DNA of 64,000 bases, taken from contig NC_090135.1 of assembly GCF_040581485.1 (NCBI RefSeq), forward strand, positions 4,953,001-5,017,000. Reading direction: 5' to 3'. The stretch is from Linepithema humile. Lineage: Eukaryota; Arthropoda; Insecta; Hymenoptera; Formicidae. Position 1 is the stretch's first letter. Every line of letters starts with the position of its first letter. Under the pieces are notes generated by a model. The model worked only from the letters and a program-made list of their open reading frames with translations, was not told the origin of the DNA and did no database searches. Shown here piece by piece: positions 18,537 through 30,480 of the stretch. Position numbers and translations under genes: made by a program.

Positions 18537-19111
18537 TGGCCCGCGCGGTTTATGCTTCGGTCTTAATCTTAATCTTAAGAGTTGATAACGTAGAATGCCA
18601 TAAGGGCGTTTATACTTCCCTAGTCTTAATCTTAGTCTTAATCTTAATCTTGGAAAGATCCCATCTTTTAACTTTAGTCCCTAATGTCCTAAGGCCGGGC
18701 CAATGAGGTAAGTCTGACGTCCGACGCAGCACGAAACCGCGCGAAATAATGGTTTTCGATCCGTGTATATTTAAAAAATTGTTCCTGATCGTATTCAATA
18801 TTCAGCATATCTTTCATTAAAGAAAAGAAATGACCAGTTTCGTGTCTTTTTCGATTCAGTGGCCGAACAGCGTATCTCCGTGGTTTTCTTTTATTTTTTT
18901 TTTAATTTCTTAATAATACACATGCTGCATAGGCACTTGATAACAAAAGTGCCATTCCAAACATTAAAGTTTTTTGCCGCTGACGATTCATTTTAACATT
19001 CACTATAATTTGCAGCACCGGGATCTATTACAATTTGTGGTTAGGTTAGGTTAGGTTTTGTTACATTTGCACATGCGTAGTCCGAATTTCCAGGGAAGCA
19101 TAAACGAGTTC
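18537..19111 (-). mobile_element. PIF/Harbinger remnant with truncated transposase start
   Basis: It is flanked by TTA at 18534-18536 and 19112-19114, a 3-bp duplication typical of PIF/Harbinger, and splits the R1 endonuclease. The left end reads TGGCCCGCGCGGTTTATGC and the right end (reverse complement) GAACTCGTTTATGC. Minus-strand coding at about 18870-18760 (RKRHETGHFFSL, then QFFKYTRIENHYF) resembles the N-terminal region of Harbinger transposases, then runs straight into the TIR, so the catalytic part is deleted. About 220 bp next to the left end are repeated inverted at 25474-25697. Confidence 0.6.
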
Positions 19112-19288
19112 TTATACATGTTGAGACGTATTTATTTAGAATAATAAGATCCAAGTTATCGAGCCAGTGCTTCAGCAAGTTCCCCTTACTATTACTTCTT
19201 CTCCCATCCCAATCCGGGTGTCTAGAGTTAAAGTCCCCAAGTACAAGGATGGGGGAATTTCTATATTCCACTAGGAATGCATATAAGT

Positions 19289-19503
19289 AAGGCACTAGAT
19301 ATGTAGGTATTCTTATCCGCCATTTTGGTTCCTACTAGATGGAGAATTATAGCGTATATAGTATAGCTTAGTATAATATGGCGTACATGTGTAACATGTT
19401 ACACATGTACGCCATATTATACTAAGCTATACTATATACGCTATAATTCTCCATCTAGTAGGAACCAAAATGGCGGATAAGAATACCTACATATCTAGTG
19501 CCT
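19289..19503. mobile_element. 215-bp palindromic MITE with AGGCACTAGATATG ends, TA target duplication
   Basis: Arms of about 100 bp are nearly perfect inverted copies (AGGCACTAGATATGTAGG and its complement) around a GTGTAACATGTTACAC centre. TA flanks both sides (19287-19288 and 19504-19505), as for Tc1/mariner-derived MITEs. It lies in the R1 endonuclease. A rearranged relative is at 25066-25199. Confidence 0.85.
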
Positions 19504-19511
19504 TAATATTA

Positions 19512-19656
19512 GCGTTTTCGAATAAACGGGGTTTGAACGATCTAGGGTTGATCAATCACTATTTTACTATAAATGCAAGTCTTTCATTGGTGGAGAGGTT
19601 GCAATGACGTCATTAACCAATCTTGGGTCGTTCAAATCCTGTATAATCGAAAACGC
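19512..19656. mobile_element. 145-bp MITE with GCGTTTTCGA ends, TA target duplication
   Basis: Ends GCGTTTTCGAATAAACGGGG and its imperfect complement TCGAAAACGC; TA at 19510-19511 and 19657-19658. It sits 8 bp from the previous MITE in the R1 endonuclease, so two independent insertions hit nearly the same place. Confidence 0.7.
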
Positions 19657-19987
19657 TATATAAGTCGTCCAAGAAATCGTTAAATGCAGGAGGTGGTGCA
19701 TTCGGTGAAAAGTAACAACTTAGAATTACTACATCGTTCCATCTGACCGCGCAAAAACCTCTGCCCTGGTGTAATTTTACCATAGGGGAGAATTTGTCCT
19801 TGACCCTTCGCCATAGGATGGCAGCTTTGGGGGGAGTATTTAATTCTGTCACCCACCTGTTATCCTCCGGCACCAAATTCGGTTCGCTTATTACCGCTAG
19901 AGCGGCATTTCTTTCATCCATCAGGTGAGTTAGATTATCCTGCGCCTGTTTGGATAGATTTACATTGCATTGTAAAATAAACATAAT

Positions 19988-22900
19988 CTAGGTTAAAATA
20001 TCACAATCCATTGCAGCGGAGGGTCCCGCTGTGCACTGAGAGCTCCGACTCTCGGTGTTTTCTACGGGTGTTTACGATAATTCAAGTTCGAGTTAGTTTC
20101 ACTAGGACCGAAAAATGAGATAGACATAACCATCTAGAATCTTTATAATTTATGACAACTCAACGCTGTCTTGTATTGCTTGAGTTAAATTAATTGAATT
20201 TGTTGAGTTTATAGAGCAAATTTTATTGTAATAAAAAAATGTTAACTGCAAATCAGTCTATGAAAGAAACAAATAATGTTGGTATGTATGTTGGTATACC
20301 TCTTTAATAGATATAATTATATATATATGTATATAATTATATTTATTAAACTCAACAAATTCAATGAATTTAACTCAAGCAATACAAGACAGCGTTGAGT
20401 TGTCATGAATCATAAAGGTTCTAGATGGTTATGTATATCTCATTGTCGGTCCTAGTGAAACTAACTCGAACTTGAATTATCGTAAACACCCTACATTAGA
20501 ATGAACATTTTCATTTCCATCGTTATTTCTATTTACTTTTCCATTAGAATTGTCATTAACTTTTTTGCTATTTACAGATGAGATCCTGGTGGGCGGTACC
20601 GGCTTACAGGAGGCGCTTCCAACCAAATGATCCGCATTCAACCCTCTCTCAAGGCAAACCGGACAGGTAATTTTATTTTTGCAATCCATGGCCTTATGAT
20701 CTACCTGGCCACATTTGTAGCAGTTGAATCGGCGATCCTCTGTGCTTGGGCATCTCTGGACCGTGTGACCCACGGCCAGGCACCTGAAACATTGCAGTGG
20801 ACGTGCTCTCAGGGTTTCCACTCCGACCGTTGACCACCCGATGACCAGTCTTCCCCGCTCGAGGATCTTAACCGCCGCAGTGATCGGACATTGGGCAAGA
20901 GCCACCCCCATGCCTCCACGGATGTGTCGAATCATACCGCAGGTAACGCTCAATACATCGCAAGAGCCTTCCTTTGCGATCATATTTTTAATCTCTTGCG
21001 TAGAGATAGAGTCATCCAGACCCGAGAGTCTAAGTTGAACTCTCTTCATGGGTCTGCGTAGACTAACGCCCCTTACACCAAAAAACAACTCTCTCATTTT
21101 ACTACATAGATTATCCGCTTTAATTTCAGATTCCAAACCAGGAATTTCTATGAGAACCCCCCTGTTTGCCGCGCGTTTAATGCGAGTGTCTGTAATCCCC
21201 AGCTCTGAGAGAGAGATCTTTTCTCTCGCCTTGCTCAGTATATCAGAATAAGAGTACTCGCACTCATCCAACAAGATTGATATTGCCGACGTATTGGGAA
21301 TCCTTTTCTTAAGATTAGAGAGCAGTTCTTTATTCGTATCATATGTATTCTTACCTTTGCTCTTATTTACAGGTGTCTGAGAGACGTTATTATTAGCCAC
21401 GAATTTTTTTATGTATGGAGTAGATTCCCCCCCCACATTTTCTCTATTCGTTTTCCTCCTTTTCTGTTGTTTTTTACATACAGTAGCCCAATCAGATTTC
21501 TCACTATTTTTAATGGTAGGAGAATTAGAAAACCCTTCATTGTCACTGTAATTCAGTTGGGAATCTGCAAAGTCCAGATCCCCTTCTACCGTTTGTAAAA
21601 AGTTAATGTTTTTCTTTTTTCTCTCAGATTTACCCGGAGAAACAGACGAATCATCATTATGATCCGGATACACAGTTATTCTATTACTTTTGGTTTTCTT
21701 ATTCTTCTTTTTCTTTTTATCGTTACTGTTTGTTTTGTTTATATTGTCACTTTTACATATCATAGAATTGTCATTACTGTGTCTATGAGAGTTCTCCCTT
21801 CAAGAATCCTCGTAAGGGTCACTCACCTTTTTCTGCTTACCTTTTCCAGAAAAATTAGCGCCTTGGCCCGCAGAGTCCAGTGCTTCCCTCATCTGTCTGG
21901 TTTCTTTAATTAATTGGGTCATTCCTTCCCCCAGCCTATCCAGTGAGTGAATCATGGCCCTGTCCAGATTAATTCTCTCCATTGATCCACACACCATGCT
22001 TTCACTAACTATCGAAATTTTGTCCACATTATTGTTATTCACTTTTCTATTGTTGCTGTACCAATTTTCCTTTTTCCCTTTGGCTATTCTGTCCTCCGAC
22101 TCACTAGCGGAGGGGGCCGAGGTTGCTCTATCCACATATTCTTTTTCGCTTGTATTATTATCATAAGCGTTTTTTAGTAACTCCTTTTTTTCATATTCTC
22201 TTAGTCTCGCTTCCAGAGCATCTATCCTGCATCTGTTCTCATTTGACTCTTTCTCCATACCGTAATATTTAGCTTTCCAAAAGTTGGGGTTATCATTAGA
22301 AGTCGCCTTTAACGATAATAGAGAGCTAGCCCTTCTTATCACTTCAAGAAAAACTTTTATCTGCCCACTGAGTGAGCCCTTGATATTCTTTGATCTTCTT
22401 CTGATGCTCTCTATTTCATCGACCATGTCTCCGATTTTTTGATTGATTTTTGAGGCATGCTCCAGTTCCAAGCCAGCCAGCTCACCCTCAACTCTTTTTT
22501 TATTGTTAATGTTAAATCCAGCACCATACTTTTCCTCCTCGATTTCCTCATCAGGAGGAGAATTTCTCTTTTTTCTCTTTCTGCTTTTCATGATTCCCGG
22601 TCTGCTTAGAATTCCAGATGAGCCTGATGGCCCTGGGTCCTCTGAGTCCGAGAATTCCATCCTGCGGTAGGAAGAAACACCCATCATCTCCCCCTCATCC
22701 GATAGCGAATTAGGAGGGTCCCCTTCATCTGTACGTAAGGGCGCCCTACGCATCGTGATTTCTGAATCCAGCTTTTCTACTGAGGCGATAACAGCTTTGG
22801 CCTCGGAACTCGCCACAGATCCCGAGGTTAGCCCTTTGCTTGCTGACGACCCGCGGGTGACAGGGACGATATCACCCACGTGCCGGTTCCCGGTATCCGA

Positions 22901-23071
22901 TTCCGGGACGTTATCCTTTTTTGTCGTATTCATGTCCATATTGTTTTGCGTGGTTTGTTTGCAAGAGTGGCCTTCTCTTGTGAGACGCACTATACCAATA
23001 GTAATAGTAATTAGATTAGTGGTTGTCTCAGACCATTGATGTATATGGAATCCACCAAATCTAAGTTCCAA
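19988..23071 (-). pseudogene. R1-type ORF1 (gag-like) with one internal TGA and a foldback insertion
   Basis: The frame runs from 23071 (a better start may be the ATG at about 22940) with an acidic, Ser-rich N-terminus, a coiled-coil region near 22450-22250, a Lys/Asn-rich middle, and three zinc knuckles near 20830-20620 (CFRCLAVGHTVQRC, CYKCGQVDHKAMDC, CPVCLERGLNADH). One in-frame TGA at about 21800 splits it; the 12 codons after it stay in frame. The foldback 20066-20491 replaces the last codons, and the original frame resumes beyond it to a TAG at 19988-19990, just before the ORF2 ATG. Confidence 0.8.
20066..20491. mobile_element. 426-bp foldback element with GGGTGTTTACG ends
   Basis: Arms of about 140 bp (GGGTGTTTACGATAATTCAA and complement) surround an AT-rich middle (ATATATATATGTATA). 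It is inserted in the last codons of R1 ORF1 with a TA-like duplication. Noncoding. Confidence 0.8.
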
Positions 23072-25063
23072 TTATATGTAAAAATCATTAATCAGATCCA
23101 AATCAAAATCAGAACAAAATAGAAGCCAGTATTCCTATAGAGTATACTATGCATATTATAAAACATGAAAGTCATTTTCATAACAACTTCTACATTTCAG
23201 ACTCACAGAACTCAGGTAGGTCGTAATCATATTATCTACTACGTTCTGTCATCATATATACCTTTTATTATTGCACAGTGCTAACCGGAATCATTGTATC
23301 AGACTATTACGAATAGAGCACTGTCATTATTATTATTATTTATTATTCAATTGTTCTAACTGCTCATATTTACCTAGTACTATTCTTATATAATACACTA
23401 TCTGCACATTTTATAAGTCATTTCAAAGAAGCTTCTTTATATTCCATATAACCAATCATTACAGAGAGGCAATAATCCCACATCACCTTACACAGTTTAT
23501 TAAGGTCAGTAACAATCTACTTTTCTATATTTCAGATTAATCAGACAACCCCAGAAGGGCAGTCCGTAATTCATGTGATATGGTCACTCAGCGTGTATGT
23601 ATACATATATTGTTTTAATTATTGATTAATTAGTAAACTAACAAATCAGTACATAGCTGTTACCACTAGAGCACCACCCTTATTTGTTTCATTATGCAAT
23701 TGTTCATTTGTTCAGTTAACTTAACTTTATCCTGATCTGTTCGTATCTGTGTGTATTTCAGTACCATACACTCTGTGCTAAACAGCATGTAGAGATAGTT
23801 CCAACAGTTTCTGCGTTTCAGGTAGACCGATCATCACAAGGAGGAAGTAAATATCACATCTCCATATAATCAATACTCCATATTCAGTTTATTATTATAA
23901 TAATATTGTATTCCTTTATCCAAGTGCCAGTAAAATCACTTCTTAGACTATTCTGTAATACTAACTAATCCCACCTCCACCACATATCGAATTTTACAGT
24001 ATGCTACTAGGGACACTCCCATATTCATTTAGATATTCTTACAATTCAAATATCCAGGTATTCAATCCAGAATAATCATTAATCATTCATATCATAGTCA
24101 CTATTACAATTCCAATTCCATCCATATAAATAGAATTTTCACTACTTATAAATCTTGTATATATGTATGTATGTATGTTGGTCTGTGTTGTATCCTATTT
24201 TATTTCATTTATTTCTTTAGTATAGTAGTCAATTATACTTATTCTAATCTGTACCTAGTTCGTCTGGTCTGACATTACATGTGTAATAAGACATTTTTAC
24301 GAGTTCGACTTAAATAATAATTAGTTACCCGATTGAATATCTTCAAGCACTTATTTTTAAATTCAAAGCTCAGACTTAAAGTTTAGTTTCCAATTTTATT
24401 ACTATTACAAATCACTAAATTACTATTTAACCTATTTATACATCCAGATTACATATATAGTTTAATCTTGTAAGCAATTATTCTGGATTTGATTTTAGAT
24501 TTCCATTAACCGCCCAGACACAATTCACTTACTTTACAAGTTCCGTGTATCAAAGATAACTCTTACAGGATTTCCATTGTCCAATAATTATGTTTACATG
24601 CAATCCAAGACTTCTATATCTCTAAAATGTATCCTGAAAACCTCCGTGCGTTGCACGGGGAAAACTCCCCATGATTAATGTAACCATGATCTATTCAACC
24701 TTGGGTGCGACAAGAAAGTATACATATCCATCTCCCGACGAACATTTATAGTGCCCTCCACAAGCGTTGCACAGAGAATACTCTCTATGATCGGCATCAT
24801 CCGCAACTATTAACTGCTGCAAACATACATTTTATAAGACACGTTTATCAGAATCAATATTAATTAGTCAATTAGCACTACAAAGTAATTAATCAATCAA
24901 TAATCATCATCCTTATCATCCATCTGTCAGTCAGTACCATCATGTCAACATATAACCTTATTTTCCTTTAACACAGAAATCAAATCTCATTATCCGTCAG
25001 AATGTCATTAGTTATTTAGACAATCAGTATTGTTACGACTTGAATTATTCTAATCACTTTAAC
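23072..25063. other. AT-rich noncoding interval upstream of R1 ORF1
   Basis: Nearly 2 kb without a frame worth reporting. The part next to 23071 is presumably the 5' UTR of the R1 element. The rest shows weak internal repeats (such as CGTTGCACGGGGAAAACTCCCC at 24651 and a related CGTTGCACAGAGAATACTCTC at 24763) and no recognised feature. Confidence 0.5.
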
Positions 25064-25065
25064 TA

Positions 25066-25199
25066 AGGCACTAGATATGTAGGTATTCTTATCCGCCATT
25101 TTGGTTCCTACTAGATGGAGAATTATAGCGTATATAGTATAGCTTAGTATAATATGTTACACATGTACGCCATGTGTAACATATTATACTAAGCTATTA
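25066..25199. mobile_element. Rearranged second copy of the AGGCACTAG MITE
   Basis: The first 90 bp match the arm of the 19289-19503 MITE. TA precedes it (25064-25065). The central palindrome is inverted in order (TTACACATGTACGCC then CATGTGTAACAT) and the far arm is truncated where the Harbinger fragment starts. Confidence 0.7.
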
Positions 25200-25697
25200 A
25201 CTATTAAAACCTAACCTAACCTAACCACAAATTGTAATAGAAAAACTATAAAAACACTCCTACACAGTTTTTGTTCTTTCAATTTAAGTTAGATTAGGTT
25301 AGATTCTACATACTAACTTACCACTTAAATTTAGCGCTTCTCTAATAGCGTTCCAACTATTCTTCACCACTAATTTATTTTTATAATTTGGATTTTTTTT
25401 ATTCCAAACAACATCGAATTGTTGGACACATTCAATTAAATCAGTATCACTCATTTTCGTATTTTACAAGAATCGAAAACCATTATTTCGCGCGGTTTCG
25501 TGCTGCGTCGGACGTCAGACTTACCTCATTGGCCCGGCCTTAGGACATTAGGGACTAAAGTTAAAAAATGGGATCTTTCCAAGATTAAGATTAAGACTAA
25601 GATTAAGACTAGGGAAGTATAAACGCCCTTATGGCATTCTACGTTATCAACTCTTAATATTAAGATTAAGACCGAAGCATAAACCGCGCGCGGGCCA
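25200..25697 (-). mobile_element. PIF/Harbinger end fragment with MADF-like first exon
   Basis: Its right 220 bp are the inverted copy of 18537-18757 (ending GCGCGGGCCA), and its left edge keeps the CCTAACCTAACCTAACC motif seen inside the other copy. Minus-strand frame 25454-25330 (MSDTDLIECVQQFDVVW...) followed by GTAAGTT looks like the first exon of a MADF/Myb-SANT-type DNA-binding protein, the usual partner gene of PIF/Harbinger transposase. The remainder of that gene is missing. Confidence 0.5.
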
Positions 25698-26105
25698 TCA
25701 GCACATATATTTGTTCAGAAAAAGGAAAAAGTACGTTGCTTGTCCGAACTTATATCATGCGCGCATGCGCTGGGGCTATTGCCCTCAGCACATTTTGCCT
25801 TAATTACCGAAAGTTGCATGTGCAGAATCATCAAATAAGGATCAAATCGATGCCGTTCTTTATCTCGGAGCTCACAAAATACAAGAATTATAATATAAAA
25901 CCCACATATTTGTGTTCCGAGATCACTAGTTCTCATAACCTCACTTTCTTACGTGAGTGTTACTATGTAAGGTTTTGATAATAAAATGCTAAGTATTCTG
26001 ACAAAAATATCACCAATCTACAGCTCGGAGCACGCTGGGTCCAATTCTTGTTAATTTTAACCACTACATACTGAGTTTTCCACACTTTTAAAGACATTAC
26101 AGCAG
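25698..26105. other. No supported gene
   Basis: Two small overlapping frames (25715-25936 minus, 25736-25978 plus) show no motif. AATAAAATG occurs at about 25980. I see no element boundary here. Confidence 0.4.
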
Positions 26106-27151
26106 AGCTGCCTAAGACACTTCCACAACGGACTATGGTCGATCCAACTCATCTTTATAATAACTACTTGATTAATCATGGTTGGTTTACACTCAGTGAG
26201 TTAAATGAATTGATTGACAACTTCCCGTACTCAAGTGAAGATCGAAGGGATAAACCACTCCACTTGAAATCAAATGCTGAATAAGTAAGGGGTGGTGCAT
26301 GGCAGATCTGGACATTTCTGAGATTGTTTCCTTTGATAATAATTAATCATATAGAAGATAAGGACAACGAAGTGTGGCAATGCCTACTTCTGTTGACAAA
26401 GATCGTTGAAATTGTGTGTGCACCAGTTTTACATGTCTCACATTTGCCATATTTGCAGACATTAATTCAAAATTATCTCATAACGAGAAGGGAACTTTTC
26501 CCTGATGTACCACTCCGTTCTAAGCATCACTACATGTCACACTATCCAGAACCTATTACTATTTATGGACCACTTATAAAAGTATGGACGATGAAATTTG
26601 AGAACAAACATACATTTTTCAAGCGTGCCTTGAGATCATGTCGTAATTTCAAGAATATAACCTACACGCTCAGCACAAAGCACGAATTTCTGCAGTGTTT
26701 CTGTAGATCAGGATGTGGCCTGAGGAATGTTGTTAATACATCTGAAATAACAGACTTCCTTGTGCACATGTACTCAGAGAGTTTGCAATATGCAGTATTA
26801 AGAGCACATCTTGAAGCTGGTATGCAGGAATGTGTAACAGCAACTGTGAAAGGAACGTTATATAAAAAAGGGAATGTTGTGGCTGTACGGCAAGATAGCT
26901 ACCAACAAAATGTGATCATGGGTCAAATAAGAATTATGCTTTGTGATATTAAACAAAACATATACATTGTAGTTAAAACTGTAGAAACAAAATTCCGACC
27001 ACATATAAGAGCATATGAGTTGAGTCAACCTACAGGATATGAATGTATTTCATTAAACAAACTTCTGAGTTACTACCCTCTCCATGTATATACTATAAAT
27101 TTAAAAATATTTGTGAGGATAAAACATGGCTTCGTATGCACAAAGCTGTGA
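26106..27151 (+). pseudogene. TE-type gene relic (CACTA-associated-like, unnamed)
   Basis: An open frame 26324-27151 is preceded in the same frame by coding sequence from about 26106, broken by a TAA at about 26281. Conserved-looking motifs: FLRLFPLII, the block KHHYMSHYP...YGPLIKVWTMKFENKHTFFKRA, and a C-terminal beta-rich part. The HHY...HYP...GPL...WTM.FE.KH signature occurs in multicopy proteins attached to EnSpm/CACTA-type elements in animals. I give that from memory and without a name. No catalytic residues can be assigned. Confidence 0.5.
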
Positions 27152-27642
27152 GTTGTAATATTATGATGTGACGTGCATCCAGTGGAATATGTAAATATTT
27201 TCATAATTTATTTCTTCATATTTTATATTTAACGCGATTCGTATATTTTAATCAGTTTTCGCGTAGGTACAATACGGAAATAAAGTGATAGTGACATTGG
27301 CTTTCCTTCTCACACATTGGCAGCTATATCGTTAGTTTTTTGTTTTTCCATGGACCAGTTGATGTTTTCGTGAAACGCTGAACGTGTAGCGATTTGTTTC
27401 CTTGCCGATGACGTGACGTGAGTGAAAGTGAACGAAGAATTTACGAGTTACAAAGGGCTTCATCAATAAATTTCACAAATATCAGGTAATTTATATCATC
27501 TGAATATATATACCACCTAATCTAATCTAACCATATTAAAGTGCTTTCCGCAAGAACTGGTATTTAGATAGATAAAGATTGTTTATTAATAGAAGAGGAT
27601 TTAGAACCCATCCTATCTATTTTCATTCTTCATTTTAATAGT

Positions 27643-30480
27643 ATGCCCATTTTCAAGTTAGTGACAAAAGATAAAACACAGCGATACACTATCTCAGCTA
27701 ACAATGTGTTTGAATTAAAAGAAAAAGCTGTACTTAAACTGCTTTTGGAGGAAGTTCCTGAATTGACATCTGTGAGTGTTAGTTATAGTAATTTTTAACT
27801 TATGCATTGTCAAAAGAAATTAACTGTACAAATTGTATCATGTGTTCATCACGCCTCAGATTTACGATGACACAGATGGGGCTGAAATTGATGACGATGA
27901 TGTGCTGCTGGACATGGCAAACAATACACCAGTAGGCACGTACTTATGTGTGATGGTACTCCCACTGGGAAGTGAGTGGCCTGAGAAAACCAGAATTGAT
28001 GCTGGTCCTTCAACTGTGATCAACAGTCAGTCTTCAACAGTGGTTAGGTTTCCTGTTACCCCAAATAGTCAAAAAATCGACCATCAGCAAACAACTTTAG
28101 GTGAGATTTACAGTATTACTTTCTCTTTTCAGCTCTCTCTTACGTAGTACATATGCAAATGATCATGTATCTAGATATTCCCAATTATGTATTTCCTTGC
28201 TTATCACTGCATTTACTTTTAACTGTTCAGAACTCAGTCTAGATATGTCTCAGAGAGTCCAGCCTCCTATCACAAGGCTTGCCACCATGATCGATGATGC
28301 CCTCAAATGTGATGATAAAGCAAAGAAGATCAAGCAGCTAGCTAAATCAAAGTTGGATGTTTGTAAATTATTGGCAACACACTGCTATAATAATAAACAA
28401 TTCGACACTGGGATTATCCGACGATATTGCTGCTCTATTCGTGACAAGGTGATTGAATACGCCTTTCAAGTGTGCATGGGAGGAAATGTTGCTGGAGACA
28501 ATTTTAATGCTTTTGTCAAATCAGTATATAACATGGTTAATTACAAGAAGGATAACACTGAGAAGGACAAAAAAAACAGGCAGCAGCTAATAGAAGAAAA
28601 CTTGTGAGAGATGATGCTACTGTTGACGATCCTCCCATGCGCTTTGATGAGTATGGGTGTGCGCAAGGCATGTGGGAGCCTGAAATAGAGAATCCTGTTA
28701 GTCAAGAAGAGAAGAAGAAGGCTATTATGGAGCATTACATTATTGGTGAAATGGCAGAGCAAGTCAAGACTCTACTCCGTGATACCTACGCTTTACAGAG
28801 ACACTCCATTAATAGAACGAAGACCAAGGAACAGTGGACTGATCTTTTTACTTTATGACCAGTTATGCTCACTACCTTATTTGTTTATGAGCATGCTTCG
28901 CTGCTCCTTGGAAAAAATGTACATTCAGTATGGTTTAAGGCACTTAAAGGCGCCAATTGCTTTGTAGAATTTATGGTCTTGTACTGCGCTGATGAGGAAA
29001 AAAAACCATCAAAAGGCTCTCAGTATATGCAAATGCAGAATTTGTTAGAAGAAATGAATACTGCAGCACAAACTGAGCGTTCCAATGAACCAAGTGCAAA
29101 AGCAGTAGTTCCTCTCCTCGTAATGTACATGAAAGAGAAGTCCACTGATCTGTTTGTTCTATTGAATGTACATGAACTCTTAAAATTTTATTTAGCAACT
29201 TTACTTAAAATAATTTTTGAGCATGATTAATATATTGAAAAACATTTTTTGATAATTACTTTGTATTTTGCAGAAAATATGCTCTGAAAACGAGGTCTTG
29301 GAAGCTGCCCAAGAACACTGCATGGGCTGTATCATGATTATAAGAGGTAAAGAGTGATAGTGTTTTTACATACATAATTTTGTCCACTTTTATTAATTGT
29401 TCTGCATTCCTCTGCATTTCTCCTGCAGGTCAATCCTTATTTGATTATGCCGCTAAGTGTGATGTTGTGATTTGAGAAGAATTTCAAATCAAAGTGGCAA
29501 ATATTTTGGAGGGATTCCTAACGGTCTTCCTATGTTATATTGTTTTTGGATTCCGCTATCCTAAATCCATTGATGCCACCTTGCAGTTTATGCAGAGGTA
29601 TGTGCAGTAATTTAAAAAACCAACACTGGAAAAAGTTTTATTGTATTATAAGAAATTCTGATTGATTCTACTGGTATGTTTGTTCAAAAATGGACGAAAC
29701 AAATTTGTTGTTGGAATTACCAGAAGATTCTATTAAATCTGTTAAATTCCATCCTATTTAAATCACTTTAAATTATTTAATATCACTTGTAATCACTTAA
29801 TATCATTTATAATCACTTTAAATTATTTACTTTTCGTTCTCTGCCATCAGCCTAACTAATATTCCGTAATGGATCTACGACGCGACATAAAACTTTAGCG
29901 AGCTCAGTTGAGACTGTTCTGACTGCTCAGCGCTATTGCTTCGCGAAAGATCTAATGCGCGCGATTCACGCCGTGAGTAGCGAGGGCGCAGTAGTAGTGT
30001 AACAAATGAATGCGGCGAACAGTTGATTAACCGTTTAGTGAGTGATGACGAAACTGTTGCAGAGCGCTACGATTTATGTAAATATAACAAGAAGTTTTGT
30101 AGAACCAACAAAAAAACACTTATTCAGATCCTTATAGTAAAGTTAACCAAACGGTGTTGATATAAGATGTAAAATTTTGTGACAATAACCAGAAATTTTG
30201 TTTCGTTTAACTAAAATACGGTCAACCAGAAGAATTTTGTTAATATAATAAAACCATTTTTCTTAGTGAATAAATATTTCACTATTAGTGTTTATGTACC
30301 TTGAATGACATAGGCATATGTGATATTTGTGTTTCAGATGTTTCCTTGGCATAAACCCTCAGAAAGGGAGTAAAGCAATGGAATCCACCAGGAAAAACAA
30401 TGGAATTAATAATAAAGCTCTTAAATTATCCAATGCGCTCCAGGTTTATGAATCGCGGCGTTCCAGATGGGCTCTACTGT
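27643..30480 (+). pseudogene. Multi-exon TE-type gene relic with CIDE-N-like domain
   Basis: Predicted exons 27643-27771 and 27860-28100 are joined by a GTGAGT/TCAG intron. Together they give a ubiquitin-like CIDE-N pattern (FKLVTKDKTQRYTI, then IYDDTDGAEIDDDDVLLDM and CVMVLPLGSEWPE). Exon 3 starts at 28231 with a helical domain (QRVQPPITRLATMIDDALK). A frame shift near 28570 and stops near 28856 and 29476 disable the frame. Further pieces run to about 29600, and a last exon at about 30339-30480 (INPQKGSKAMES) follows 700 bp of insert. No catalytic site seen. It could be part of the same element as 26106-27151. Confidence 0.45.

Larger units (their letters stand above)
15790..19984 (-). pseudogene. 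R1-type ORF2 (endonuclease-reverse transcriptase), interrupted
   Basis: Endonuclease start at 19984-19657 (EPNLVPEDNRW), middle piece 19286-19115 (VLGDFNSRHPDWDG) and end piece from 18533 (ESVIDLVICNRKA, then VSDHRLVV). The linker and RT run from 18477 to 15790 with YADDT near 16905. Four of the insertions listed for the element lie inside. Independent of these, a TAA at about 16030 falls inside the C-terminal Cys/His motif (SPLC-stop-QC), so the protein was also inactivated by a point change. The stop at 15790-15792 ends the frame after an Arg-rich tail. Confidence 0.85.
15560..23071 (-). mobile_element. R1-clade non-LTR retrotransposon, broken by five insertions
   Basis: Reading on the minus strand: ORF1 with coiled-coil and three zinc knuckles (23071-19988), then ORF2 with AP-like endonuclease, reverse transcriptase and a C-terminal Cys/His motif (19984-15790). 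ORF2 opens 3 nt after the ORF1 stop. The RT blocks (FGFRRGRST, CGVPQGSVLGP, YADDT) and the WNIGY motif are R1-type. Insertions at 17536-17689, 18537-19111, 19289-19503, 19512-19656 and 20066-20491 each split coding sequence, and two flanking parts rejoin cleanly when one is removed in thought. The element is not in 28S rDNA here. The 3' end is approximate. Confidence 0.8.

Noticed and set aside
19036..19060. TTAGG x3 (and CCTAA x3 at 25207-25222), the insect telomere repeat
   Set aside because: Only three units, present in both Harbinger fragments at the same internal place, so it is part of that element and not telomeric DNA.
16033..23071. 28S rDNA-targeted R1 insertion
   Set aside because: The RT is R1-clade, but no rRNA gene sequence flanks it; I saw none in the window.
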